Source of the DNA: Pseudomonadota bacterium
GTDB lineage: Bacteria; Pseudomonadota; Alphaproteobacteria; Caulobacterales; Caulobacteraceae
Direction of reading: 5' to 3'
DNA length: 64,000 nucleotides
Assembly (NCBI GenBank): GCA_018241995.1
Contig: JAFECT010000015.1
Location: 85,282-149,281 of the forward strand
The notes under the pieces were generated by a model. It did no database searches. It was not told the origin of the DNA and saw nothing but the letters and a program-made list of their open reading frames with translations. Positions within the stretch are counted from its first letter, which is position 1. The number at the start of each line of letters is the position of its first letter. Shown piece after piece: positions 26,136 through 40,583 of this stretch. Both the position numbers and the translations under genes were made by a program.

Positions 26136-27743
26136 ATGAGCGATCAGCGCATCGACGACATCCTGATCGTGGGCGGCGGCACGGCCGGCTGGATCACCGC
26201 CGCCTTCCTGGCCCGCAAGCTGCAGGCGCACAAACCCGACGGGGTAAAGATCACCCTGATCGAGTCGCCCGAGATCGGCATCATCGGGGTGGGCGAGGGC
26301 ACCTTCCCCTCGATCCAGGACACCATGCGCGCCATCGGCGTGGACGAGGCCCGCTTCATGCGCGGCGCCGACGCCACCTTCAAACAGGGGATCAAGTTCG
26401 TCGACTGGACCACCGCGCCCAAGGGCGGGCGGCACAGCCACTACTACCACCCGTTCAACAACCCCCGGCAGATGAACGGGGTGATCGACCTCGCCCCCTA
26501 CTGGCTGATGGGTCTGGCCGGCAACGCGCCCCTGTCGGACGCGGTGACCCTGCAGGACAAGGTCTGCGACGCGGGCAAGGCGCCCAAGCGCATCGACGAT
26601 CCGCAGTATGGCGGCCCCCTGTCCTACGCCTACCACTTCGACGCCTCGAAGCTGGCCGGGCTGATGCGCGAGGTGGCGGTCGAGCTGGGGGTCAAGCACC
26701 TGCTCGGCAATGTCGAGACGGCCAATTTGGACGAGCGCGGCGCCATCGCCTCTGTCACGACCCGCGAGCATGGCGACCTGACGGCAGGGCTCTACATCGA
26801 CTGCACCGGTTTCGCCGGCGCCCTGATCGGCAAGGCCCTGGGCTCGGCCTGGCAGGACAAGGGCGACGTGCTGTTCGTGGACCGGGCGTTGGCCATGCAA
26901 GTCCCTTATGACCGGCCCGATGCGCCGCTGGCCTGCACGACCATCTCGACCGCGCATGAGGCCGGCTGGACCTGGGACATCGGCCTGCCGACCCGGCGGG
27001 GCATCGGCTACGTCTATTCCAGCCGCCACACCGACGACGAGCGGGCGGAGCGGGTGCTGCGCGACTACATCGGCCCCGCCGCCAAGGACTTGACCCCGCG
27101 CCAGCTGAAGCTGCGCATCGGCCATCGCGAGAAGCACTGGATCAAGAACTGCGTGGCCGTGGGCCTGTCCGGCGGCTTCCTGGAGCCGCTGGAATCCACC
27201 GGCATCGTGCTGATCGAGGCGGCGGCCTGGATGATCGCCAAGCTGTTCCCGCGCGCCGGGGGCATGGAGGCGACGGCCAAGCTGTTCAACGCGGCCATGG
27301 ACGACCGCTATCGGCGGATCATCGACTTCCTGAAGCTGCACTACTGCCTGTCCAAGCGCACCGACAACGCCTTCTGGACCGACAACGCCGACCCCACGAC
27401 CATGCCCGAGAGCCTGAAGGAACTGCTGGAGATGTGGCGCCATCGCCCGCCCGGCGCCTTCGACTTCCCGAACCTGCATGAGAGCTTCAAGTGGTTCAAC
27501 TATCAGTACATTCTTTACGGCATGGGGTTCCGCACCGACCTCGGCCCCAACGCGGCGGCCTATCCGCACGGCGAGCTGGCCAAGCGTGAGTTCCAGCACG
27601 TGCAGATGGCGTCCCAGCGCGCGGTCGCGGCCATGCCGGACCACCGCGCTCTGCTGAACGAGGTCTATGCCTCGGGCTTCCGCTCGCGCGCGCCTGAGGG
27701 GCAGGAACTGGCGTCCGGCTCCATCGAGGGCTTGCGCCGGTGA
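26136..27743 (+). CDS. Flavin-dependent 'tryptophan halogenase' family protein, copy 2
   Basis: 535 aa, a diverged tandem paralogue of the preceding gene, which ends four bases upstream. It keeps GGGTAGW (13-19), the aligned Lys83 in DATFKQGIKF, LEPLESTGI, and the same altered motif WTWDIG (278-283). Differences are spread along the whole length, so this is an old duplication and not an assembly repeat. Two paralogues kept side by side suggest two substrates, two positions on one substrate, or a heteromer. It overlaps the DUF6445 gene by four bases (GTGA). Confidence 0.88.
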   Translation: MSDQRIDDILIVGGGTAGWITAAFLARKLQAHKPDGVKITLIESPEIGIIGVGEGTFPSIQDTMRAIGVDEARFMRGADATFKQGIKFVDWTTAPKGGRHSHYYHPFNNPRQMNGVIDLAPYWLMGLAGNAPLSDAVTLQDKVCDAGKAPKRIDDPQYGGPLSYAYHFDASKLAGLMREVAVELGVKHLLGNVETANLDERGAIASVTTREHGDLTAGLYIDCTGFAGALIGKALGSAWQDKGDVLFVDRALAMQVPYDRPDAPLACTTISTAHEAGWTWDIGLPTRRGIGYVYSSRHTDDERAERVLRDYIGPAAKDLTPRQLKLRIGHREKHWIKNCVAVGLSGGFLEPLESTGIVLIEAAAWMIAKLFPRAGGMEATAKLFNAAMDDRYRRIIDFLKLHYCLSKRTDNAFWTDNADPTTMPESLKELLEMWRHRPPGAFDFPNLHESFKWFNYQYILYGMGFRTDLGPNAAAYPHGELAKREFQHVQMASQRAVAAMPDHRALLNEVYASGFRSRAPEGQELASGSIEGLRR

Positions 27744-28462
27744 GCGATTTCGCGACGCGCGAGGACTTCGCCGTCGAGGTGCTTGAGGTGGGGGCAGAGC
27801 GGCGCAAGGTGGTGGTGCTGGACGGTGTGTTCCAGGCGCCTGACGCCCTGGTCGACCATGCCGCCGACCAGGCTGCGTTCTCGCCGCTGAAGCAGGCGGG
27901 CAATTTCTATCCGGGTATCCGTGCGCCTGCGCCGCGCGCCTATGCGACGGCCCTCTACGAAGCGCTGAAGCCGGTGTTCGCCGAAGTCTTCGGCGTCGAC
28001 CTGGAAGGGCGCTTCAAGGCCAGCGCGGCCCTGTCGCTGGCGACGCTTCCGCCTGAGCAGCTCAACACCGCCCAGCGCCTGCCGCACATCGACACCCCCG
28101 ACCATCGCCAGTTCGCCGTGCTGCACTACCTCTGCGACCCGCGCCACGGCGGCACCGCCTTCTATCGGCATCGCGCTACCGGTTTCGAGAGCATCGACGA
28201 GGACCGCGCGCCGACCTTCTACGCGGCGCTGAAGCATGAACTCGACGCAGGCGAACCACCGCCGGAATACGTCATCGCCTCCACGCCCCTGTTCGAGCAG
28301 GTCGGCCGCGCCGAGGCGCGCTTCGACCGCATCCTGATCTACCGCAGCCAGATGCTGCACTCCGGTCTGATCGACCCGGCCTCCGGTCTTTCGGACGACC
28401 CGCGCCAGGGTCGCCTGACGGCCAACAGCTTCTTCACCTTCGAACACGCGGGCGAGCCATGA
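27740..28462 (+). CDS. DUF6445-like protein, possible 2-oxoglutarate/Fe(II) oxygenase
   Basis: 240 aa, start GTG overlapping the halogenase stop. The sequence resembles DUF6445 proteins that accompany halogenase genes. It also has the spacing of a 2-oxoglutarate/Fe(II) oxygenase facial triad: H116-x-D118 in LPHIDTPDH, H207 in SQMLHSGLI, and R225 in QGRLTANSFF, where such enzymes bind 2-oxoglutarate, with a GGTAFYRH loop between them. This reading is inference; no catalytic activity is established for the family to my knowledge. Probably cytosolic. Its stop overlaps the MFS gene (ATGA). Confidence 0.7.
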   Translation: MSDFATREDFAVEVLEVGAERRKVVVLDGVFQAPDALVDHAADQAAFSPLKQAGNFYPGIRAPAPRAYATALYEALKPVFAEVFGVDLEGRFKASAALSLATLPPEQLNTAQRLPHIDTPDHRQFAVLHYLCDPRHGGTAFYRHRATGFESIDEDRAPTFYAALKHELDAGEPPPEYVIASTPLFEQVGRAEARFDRILIYRSQMLHSGLIDPASGLSDDPRQGRLTANSFFTFEHAGEP

Positions 28463-30048
28463 CCCTGATCCCCGGAACCCCCAAGGTCCTCGCCGACCGG
28501 CGCGCGCTGTGGGCCTTCTGGATCGGCTGCCTGGTGGTGACCGTCGGCGTGGTGCTGCACCTGCCCATGTACTGGATGGCGCGCGACATGGGCTTCCGCA
28601 TGGCCGGCATGCCGATGGATCCCGGCATGATCGCGGGCATGGGCCTGATCGTGGCGGGCATCGGCATCGCCGGCTATGGGCTGCTGCCGCGCGCGCCGGA
28701 CCCCGCCCAGGTGCATGCCGCCCGCGTCTCGGTCACGCCGCCGGAGAACGCGCCGCTTGGCCGCGCCCACTGGGTGCTGATGCTGGTCCTGGTCGTGGCC
28801 CTGGTCATCGACGTGATGAAGCCGGCCAGCCTGGGCTTCGTGGTGCCCGGCATGATCAAGGAATACGGCGTGCCCAAGTCGACCGTGGCCTGGCTCCCGT
28901 TCGCGGCCTTGCTGGGCACGGTGGCGGGCTCGATCCTGTGGGGCTGGATGGCCGATATCTACGGCCGACGCGCCTCGATCCTGCTGTCGGCGGTGATGTT
29001 CGTCGGCACCTCCATCTGCGGGGCCATGCCTTCGCTATGGTGGAACGTGGCGATGTGCTTCCTGATGGGGGCGGCGGCGGGCGGCCTGCTGCCGGTGGCC
29101 TACGCCCTGCTGGCCGAGACCATGCCGACGCGCCACCGCGGCTGGGCGCTTGTGCTAGTCGGAGGCCTGGGTGGGATCGGCGGCTATCTGGCGGCCAGCG
29201 GCCTGTCGGCGCTGCTGCAGCCGCATTTCGGTTGGCGCATCCTGTGGTTCCTGAACCTGCCGACCGGCCTGATCCTGATCTTCCTCAACGGCTTCCTGCC
29301 CGAGTCGGCCAAGTTCCTGCTGGCGCTCGGCCGCACGGCGGAGGCGGAAGCGGTGATGCGACGCTTCGGCGCGAAGGTGCGGGAAGCCGGCCCCGACGAG
29401 CCGCTGGATGAGGCGGCCGAGCACGCCGAACTCGCCGCGCCGCCCCCGCCACGCGCCTACGCCGCCAAGACCCTGGCCCTGTCGGTCACCGCGCTGAGCT
29501 GGAGCCTGATCAACTTCGGCCTGTTGCTCTGGCTGCCCAACGATCTGGCCGAGCGCGGCTACTCCATGGCCTTGTCGAGCAAGCTGTTGGCCCAGTCGGC
29601 GCTGATCGCCTTCCCGACCGTGTTCCTCTGCGCCTTCCTCTACAGCCGCTGGTCCACCAAGTGGTCGCTGGTCGCCATGACCGGCGTCACTGCGCTCGGC
29701 CTCATGGGCGTGCTGTGGCTCAGCCTGGCCAAGGGGACCGTCAGCCCGGTGCCGCCGATCGCGTTGCTGATCATCGGCTCCAACGGCGTCCTGGCCATCC
29801 TCTTGCCCTATGCAGCGGAGAACTACCCGTTGAAGGTCAGGGGCCGCGCGACCGGCTGGGTGGCGGGCTGCAGCAAGGCCGGCGGGCTGATCGCCCAGAT
29901 GCTCGGCATCCTGTCGGCCATTCCGTCGCTGGGCATGGCGGCGCTGCTGATCGCCCTTCCCACGAGCCTCGCCATGCTGCTGGTGGGCCTGTTCGGGGCC
30001 GAGACCCGCAACCGCGACCTACGCGAGCTCGAGTCAGCGACGAACTAA
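28459..30048 (+). CDS. MFS permease, last gene of the GlcNAc/halogenase operon
   Basis: 529 aa with about 14 membrane spans: two at the N-terminus (10-85) followed by a 12-span major-facilitator core. The signature GWMADIYGRRAS after span 2 of the core fits the D-R-x-G-R/K loop motif, and AAENYPLKVRGRATGW fits the family's second-half motif of aromatic-acid/H+ symporters. The substrate is unknown; a hexose, an aromatic compound or the halogenated product of the neighbours are all possible. The N-terminal two-span extension is unusual. It is translationally coupled to the DUF6445 gene, and its 3' end overlaps the convergent ClC gene by four bases. Confidence 0.88.
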   Translation: MTLIPGTPKVLADRRALWAFWIGCLVVTVGVVLHLPMYWMARDMGFRMAGMPMDPGMIAGMGLIVAGIGIAGYGLLPRAPDPAQVHAARVSVTPPENAPLGRAHWVLMLVLVVALVIDVMKPASLGFVVPGMIKEYGVPKSTVAWLPFAALLGTVAGSILWGWMADIYGRRASILLSAVMFVGTSICGAMPSLWWNVAMCFLMGAAAGGLLPVAYALLAETMPTRHRGWALVLVGGLGGIGGYLAASGLSALLQPHFGWRILWFLNLPTGLILIFLNGFLPESAKFLLALGRTAEAEAVMRRFGAKVREAGPDEPLDEAAEHAELAAPPPPRAYAAKTLALSVTALSWSLINFGLLLWLPNDLAERGYSMALSSKLLAQSALIAFPTVFLCAFLYSRWSTKWSLVAMTGVTALGLMGVLWLSLAKGTVSPVPPIALLIIGSNGVLAILLPYAAENYPLKVRGRATGWVAGCSKAGGLIAQMLGILSAIPSLGMAALLIALPTSLAMLLVGLFGAETRNRDLRELESATN

Positions 30049-31376
30049 CGCCAGGCCTCGGCCAGCGCGTGATAGACCGGCTTGGCCGAGAACCGCGCCG
30101 AGACCGCCCGCGCAATCCAGGTTCCGAGCAACAGCGGCCCGACAAGCATAGGATCCCGGGTCATTTCCATCAGGATCACCGCGCTGGTCAGCGGCGCCTG
30201 CACGACGCCCGCCAGATAGCAGGCCATGCCCAAGACGATCGCGTCGCGACCAGATCCGAAGGGCAGCAGGCCGTCGAGCCAGGCGCCGATGCCTGCGCCC
30301 GTCGCCAGCGCAGGCGAGAAGATGCCGCCCGGCGCGCCGGAGCAGGCCGCGACAAGGTTGGCGCCCCATTTTGCCGCCGAGAAGCCGCCCGGCTCCGCCC
30401 CGTGGCCGGCCAGGAGTCCGCGCGCCTCGGCGTAGCCCGTTCCGTAGGTGAGGCCGCCGGAGGCCAACGCCGCCGCCGCCGCGACGAGTCCGCAGGCGAA
30501 GGCGAACACGATTGGCCGCGCGACGCGGAAGCGGGCGACCGGATTATCGGCCCGATGCCCGATCACCCCGGTCAGCAGCCGTACGAACAGGCCGCCGGCC
30601 GCGCCGCAGGCGACACCAGCGATCGGCGCCGTCAGCCACGCGGACAGCAGGGCTTGGCTGCCCTGCAACTGGCCGAAATAGGCATAGTCACCGGCCAAGG
30701 CGTAGGAGGCGACGCCGGCCGCGACCACCATCAGGATCACCACTGTATTGGTCCGGCGATCAAAACCCTTGGCCAGTTCCTCCACGCCGAACACCACGCC
30801 GGCGATCGGCGTATTGAAGGCGGCCGCGACCCCGGCTGCGCCTCCGCCGATTGCCAGGGCGCGACGGCCGGGACCCCGCCTGAGGCCGCCTGCGAACATG
30901 GTCACGATCGAGGCCGCAATCTGGACCGTCGGGCCTTCCCGGCCGATGGAGGCTCCGCAGGCCAGAAGGAACACGCACAGGAGCATCTTCAGGGCGGCAG
31001 CGCGCACCGACAGGCGCCGTTCCTTGGCCCCGCGAGCTGCCGGATAGGCGGCTGCGGCCACCACCTGGGGAATGCCGCTGCCGGTCGCCTGCGGGGCCAC
31101 CCGGCGCGTGATCCAGGTGGACAGGGCAAAGCCCACCGGCAGCAAGGCAAGCAGCGCCCAGGTCGGCAGCAAGGCGGCGGCTTGGTGGTGCATCTTGGCC
31201 GACCAATCGCAGGCCTTGGCGAAGGCGACAGCCACCGCGCCAGCGGCGACCGAGGCCGCGACGATCACACTGATCTGGAAGCTGCGCCGCGCCCGCACCC
31301 TTGCGCGCCGCCGACGGCGGTCGATCCACGCGCCCACCTTGCCGGAGTCGGGCGTGCGCGCCGGAAGCTGCCTCAT
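30045..31376 (-). CDS. ClC-family chloride/proton antiporter
   Basis: 443 aa from the ATG at 31376, which overlaps the upstream stop by four bases; a longer open frame to 31673 reads as shadow of the two small upstream genes. ClC selectivity motifs are present: GSGIP (99-103), GREGP (145-149) with the gating Glu147, and GGIFSPALATGAG. The internal proton glutamate also looks kept (GVVFGVEELAKGF, at 200). Both glutamates point to a 2Cl-/H+ exchanger and not a channel. No C-terminal CBS domains. Inner membrane; possible roles are acid or osmotic response. Confidence 0.93.
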   Translation of the reverse strand: MRQLPARTPDSGKVGAWIDRRRRRARVRARRSFQISVIVAASVAAGAVAVAFAKACDWSAKMHHQAAALLPTWALLALLPVGFALSTWITRRVAPQATGSGIPQVVAAAAYPAARGAKERRLSVRAAALKMLLCVFLLACGASIGREGPTVQIAASIVTMFAGGLRRGPGRRALAIGGGAAGVAAAFNTPIAGVVFGVEELAKGFDRRTNTVVILMVVAAGVASYALAGDYAYFGQLQGSQALLSAWLTAPIAGVACGAAGGLFVRLLTGVIGHRADNPVARFRVARPIVFAFACGLVAAAAALASGGLTYGTGYAEARGLLAGHGAEPGGFSAAKWGANLVAACSGAPGGIFSPALATGAGIGAWLDGLLPFGSGRDAIVLGMACYLAGVVQAPLTSAVILMEMTRDPMLVGPLLLGTWIARAVSARFSAKPVYHALAEAWR

Positions 31377-31648
31377 CGCGGCTTTTCGAAGTTCTTCCGG
31401 AGCACGCCCACGACGATGAGGACGAACGCCAGCAGGCGCATCAGGTAAAGCTCGCCCTTGTTCTCTTCCTCGCCGGCGGTGAGGGTGACCAGCGCTTGGT
31501 TCGCGCCCATCAGGCAGAAGGCGAGGGAAAAGACCACAAAGAGCGCGTCGCGGGTCCGTCGCCAGAACCTGAAGAAGAACAGGCCGGCCACGACGTAACC
31601 CATGGCGATCATGCCGCCGAGGAAGGCGATTTCCTGAGCCGAGCGCAT
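31373..31648 (-). CDS. Small three-span membrane protein (DUF5985-like), copy 2
   Basis: 91 aa with three hydrophobic segments (about 7-27, 35-57, 68-85) separated by FRFWRRTRDALF. It resembles DUF5985 proteins, which are of unknown role and often come in pairs. It is coupled at both ends: it starts on the stop of copy 1 and its stop overlaps the ClC start. The shared layout and the WRRTR loop in both copies suggest a heterodimer, possibly associated with the ClC protein; that is inference. Confidence 0.72.
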   Translation of the reverse strand: MRSAQEIAFLGGMIAMGYVVAGLFFFRFWRRTRDALFVVFSLAFCLMGANQALVTLTAGEEENKGELYLMRLLAFVLIVVGVLRKNFEKPR

Positions 31649-31917
31649 CAGGCTGTCTCCCGCACAAAGCCATAGAGCAGCACGCCCACCGCTCCCAGCG
31701 CCGTGACCTGGCGCGCTAGACTGAGGTCATTCTGAGGAAAGATCAGCAGGTCGATCACCAGCAGGACGTTGTTGATCGCCAACAGGCCGAAGCAGGCCGC
31801 AGTCCACAACAGCAGCGCCGTGCGCGTCCGCCGCCACGCTCTCGCGAGCAGGAAGGCGCATGCCAGGCTCGTCAGCATGCACAGCACGTACACGGCGGGG
31901 CGGGCGATCTCGTTCAC
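31648..31917 (-). CDS. Small three-span membrane protein (DUF5985-like), copy 1
   Basis: 89 aa with three predicted membrane helices (about 7-25, 33-57, 68-84) and the same ARAWRRTRTALLL loop found in the neighbour. Its ATG overlaps the stop of the winged-helix-like gene by four bases. Paralogous to the next gene but clearly diverged. No enzymatic motif is seen. Confidence 0.72.
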   Translation of the reverse strand: MNEIARPAVYVLCMLTSLACAFLLARAWRRTRTALLLWTAACFGLLAINNVLLVIDLLIFPQNDLSLARQVTALGAVGVLLYGFVRETA

Positions 31918-32501
31918 TTGTCGTCCCCCTTGAAGCGGAAGGCGTCCGCCAGTGTCCTCAGCCGATCGTCGGTCGGAGAAGCGATCGTGTTGATCAGGCG
32001 TACGGGCGCATCCTTATAGGTAGCGGCCAGCCGGTCGCACAGGGCAGCCAGCACAGGCGAGAGCGGGGCGTAGGTCCAGCAGTCGTCCGCCTCGCGCCTC
32101 ACCAGCCCGCGAGCCTCGAACACCTGCAGGTTTGCGTCGACCAGGCCCGGACTGGCCCGCATTTCATCGACCAGGGCTTGAGCCGCCCAAGCCTTCGGTG
32201 CGCTGCGACGCAGGAGCAAAAGCAGCTCCAGCGCCCACACCGAGCGCACGGTGTCGCGAATGAAGGCCAGGAATTCGGCGTTGCTGGTCAAGTCGGCGGT
32301 GCGAGGGCTGAGTGCGTGGCTGGCGCGAGGCGCGGACGCTAGGCCGTGTCGTCGCCGTGAATCAAGGGCTTGATCCCGCTCGGCAAAAAAATGCCGAACA
32401 TGTTCGATGAGGCGGAACCGGTCCGGAATTCGCGCGTTGCCGTAATTCGGGAGCGGTGTGCTAGGGGCGACAGACAGGGCGATCACAAGCGATACGGCCA
32501 A
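31914..32501 (-). CDS. Winged-helix-like regulatory protein, start uncertain
   Basis: Up to 195 aa from a TTG at 32501, but the first 70 residues look unconserved and the true start may be the TTG at 32291 (LTSNAEFLAFIRDTVRSVWALELL, about 125 aa); neither has a good ribosome site. The core LLLLLRRSAPKAWAAQALVDEMRASPGLVDANLQVFEARGLVRREADDCWTY, read in pieces, has helix-helix-helix-wing spacing like MarR/ArsR folds. It leads the operon of two small membrane proteins and the ClC gene and is divergent from the giant kinase at 32609. It might regulate either. Confidence 0.6.
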   Translation of the reverse strand: MAVSLVIALSVAPSTPLPNYGNARIPDRFRLIEHVRHFFAERDQALDSRRRHGLASAPRASHALSPRTADLTSNAEFLAFIRDTVRSVWALELLLLLRRSAPKAWAAQALVDEMRASPGLVDANLQVFEARGLVRREADDCWTYAPLSPVLAALCDRLAATYKDAPVRLINTIASPTDDRLRTLADAFRFKGDDK

Positions 32502-32608
32502 GCTTGGGCGCCGCGACTATCTCGCGGTGATCCTGCTCCCGCATCGGATCGGTCCTGTCAGCGTCCCCATCGAACCTCTCCGCGCCATGGTTCATATCGG
32601 GGGACCCG

Positions 32609-38458
<5,850 letters not shown>

Positions 38459-38459
38459 C

Positions 38460-40583
38460 GTGGCGCAACCCTGGCTCAAAACCAAGCCCGCAGCGGGCGT
38501 CGATCCGGCCAAGCCGCCGGCCGACGGCCCCCTGCGCGCGCGCATCCTGATCGTCGACGACGACGAGCGGAACGCCTTCGCCGCCTGCCAGGCGCTGGAG
38601 GAGCTGGGGCACGAACTGGTCACCGCCAAGTCCGGCGAGGAGGCGCTGAAACGCCTGCTGGTCGAGGACTTCGCCCTGATCCTGCTGGACCTGCACATGC
38701 CGGGGATGGACGGCTATGAGACCGCCGCCCTGATCCGCACACGCCGGCGCAGTGCGGACATCCCCATCGTGTTCCTGACGGCGGTGTTCCGGGACGAGGC
38801 GCACCTGTTCCAGGCCTATACCGCGGGCGCCGTGGACGTGGTGTTCAAGCCTGTCGATCCCTTCATCCTGCGCTCGAAGGTGTCGATCCTCGTCGACCTG
38901 CACCTGAAGACCGAGGAGATTAAGCGCCAGTCCGAGCATCGCAAATGGCTGCTCGACGAGAACCTGAGGGTGCGCGGCGAGAAGGCCCGCGCGGAGAAGG
39001 CCCTGCGCGAGAGTCAGGAGCGTCAGGAAGCCATCCTGAAATGCCTGCCTATCGTCTTCACCTCCCGCTCGGTCGAGCCGCCGTTCATGCCGCTGTTCGT
39101 CAGCGACGGCGTGCGCGCCATCACCGGCTTCGGACCGGAGGATTTCATGGCCGACCGCGAATTCGGCCTCTCGCGAATCCACCCCGACGACCAGGACAAG
39201 GTGATCAAAGCCTTCCGCTCCTGCGTCCAGACCGGCGCCTACGCCTGCGAGTTCCGCTGGCGCTGCGCGGACGGCAGCTATCGCCTCCTGCTGGACCAGG
39301 GCGTGCTGGCGCCGGCGCAGGACGGCAAGGCGCGCGAGATGTTCGGCACCATCCTGGACGTCACCGACCGCCGCTCGCTGGAGGAGCAGCTGACCCAGGC
39401 GCGCAAGATGGAGGCGGTGGGCCAGCTGACCGGCGGGGTCGCGCACGACTTCAACAACCTGCTGACCGTGGTGCTCGGCAACGTCGATCTCCTGGCCCGG
39501 CGCGGCGACAAGGACGCCAAGCGCGAGCGCCAGCTGGCCGCGATCCGCCACGCCGCCGACCGCGGGCGCAGCCTGACGCGCCAGCTTCTGGCGTTCTCCC
39601 GCCGCCAGCACCTGAACCCGCAGACCCTCGACGCCAACGCCCTGATCCGCGACTTCGCGCCCCTGATGCAGCAGGCGGTGGGCGAGGCGATCACCATCGA
39701 GGTGAAGGTCGACGAAGCGCCCCACTGCATCCACGCCGACCCGGCCCAGCTCGAGACCGCGCTCTTGAACCTCGCGGTCAATGCGCGCGACGCCATGCCC
39801 AACGGCGGCGCCTTCAGCCTCACCACGCGGCGGATCGGCGCGAGCGATCCCTATGTGCTCGCCCACCAGGAGCTGCGCGACGCGACCTGGATCGTCATCG
39901 AGGTCTCCGACACCGGCCAGGGCATGACCAGCGCGGTGCTGGACCGCATCTTCGAGCCGTTCTTCACCACCAAGGAGGTCGGCAAAGGCTCGGGCCTGGG
40001 CCTCAGCCAAGTCTATGGCTTCGTGCGCCAATCGGGCGGCCACGTCATCGCCGAAAGCCGACCGGGCGAAGGCTCGACCTTCCGGCTGTTCCTCAAGGCC
40101 TCGGCCAAGGCCGCCGCGGAGCGACCTGCGGCCGAACCGCCCAGGAAGGCCCTGCGCGGCGACGAGCGCCTGCTGGTGGTCGAGGACGACCAGGGCGTGC
40201 TGACCCTGACCGTCGAGATGCTGCGCGGCCTGGGCTACAGCGTGGTCACGGCCGCCGACGCCGCCAAGGCGCTGGAGGTGCTGGAGAGCGGCGAGGAGAT
40301 CGACCTGCTGTTCTCGGACGTGGTCATGCCCGGCGGCATGAGCGGGATCGAGCTGGCGCGCCTGGCCAGGGATCTGCGCCCGGACATCCGCGTGCTGCTG
40401 ACCTCCGGCTACGTCGGCGCCAAGGCGACCATGGCCGAGAGCGAGTTCCCCCTGATAGACAAGCCGTACGAACGCATGGCGCTGGCGCAGCGTCTGCGTG
40501 ATATCCTGGGTGCGCGACGCAAGAAGGTCGACAAGGTGTCTCGCGCCGAGGGCGAGACGCTGAACGCGGCGAGGGCGGGGTGA
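38460..40583 (+). CDS. Hybrid histidine kinase: receiver-PAS-kinase-receiver
   Basis: 707 aa, start GTG one base after the giant kinase stop. N-terminal receiver (27-145, Asp77 in LDLHMPGMDGYE), coiled coil, PAS domain (about 190-305), HisKA with His329 in GGVAHDFNNLL (the HWE-unlike 'HDFNN' type common in Caulobacter), HATPase (about 440-550, GKGSGLGLSQVYG) and a C-terminal receiver (about 570-690, FSDVVMPGGMSG). Having a receiver at the front means it can take phosphate or a signal from the upstream kinase. Soluble. Followed immediately by a single receiver gene (TGATG overlap). Confidence 0.94.
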   Translation: MAQPWLKTKPAAGVDPAKPPADGPLRARILIVDDDERNAFAACQALEELGHELVTAKSGEEALKRLLVEDFALILLDLHMPGMDGYETAALIRTRRRSADIPIVFLTAVFRDEAHLFQAYTAGAVDVVFKPVDPFILRSKVSILVDLHLKTEEIKRQSEHRKWLLDENLRVRGEKARAEKALRESQERQEAILKCLPIVFTSRSVEPPFMPLFVSDGVRAITGFGPEDFMADREFGLSRIHPDDQDKVIKAFRSCVQTGAYACEFRWRCADGSYRLLLDQGVLAPAQDGKAREMFGTILDVTDRRSLEEQLTQARKMEAVGQLTGGVAHDFNNLLTVVLGNVDLLARRGDKDAKRERQLAAIRHAADRGRSLTRQLLAFSRRQHLNPQTLDANALIRDFAPLMQQAVGEAITIEVKVDEAPHCIHADPAQLETALLNLAVNARDAMPNGGAFSLTTRRIGASDPYVLAHQELRDATWIVIEVSDTGQGMTSAVLDRIFEPFFTTKEVGKGSGLGLSQVYGFVRQSGGHVIAESRPGEGSTFRLFLKASAKAAAERPAAEPPRKALRGDERLLVVEDDQGVLTLTVEMLRGLGYSVVTAADAAKALEVLESGEEIDLLFSDVVMPGGMSGIELARLARDLRPDIRVLLTSGYVGAKATMAESEFPLIDKPYERMALAQRLRDILGARRKKVDKVSRAEGETLNAARAG

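Noticed and set aside
24536..27743. Tandem halogenases as an assembly duplication
   Set aside because: The two proteins differ throughout and have different lengths and starts, so both copies are real.
29661..31448. A 595-codon plus-strand frame across the MFS end and the ClC operon
   Set aside because: It overlaps four supported genes and has no recognisable domain; it is a high-GC shadow.
31377..31673. N-terminal extension of the ClC protein
   Set aside because: The added 99 residues overlap two well-supported small membrane genes in another frame and are Arg/Pro/Gly-rich shadow sequence; the ATG at 31376 overlaps the upstream stop as in a coupled start.
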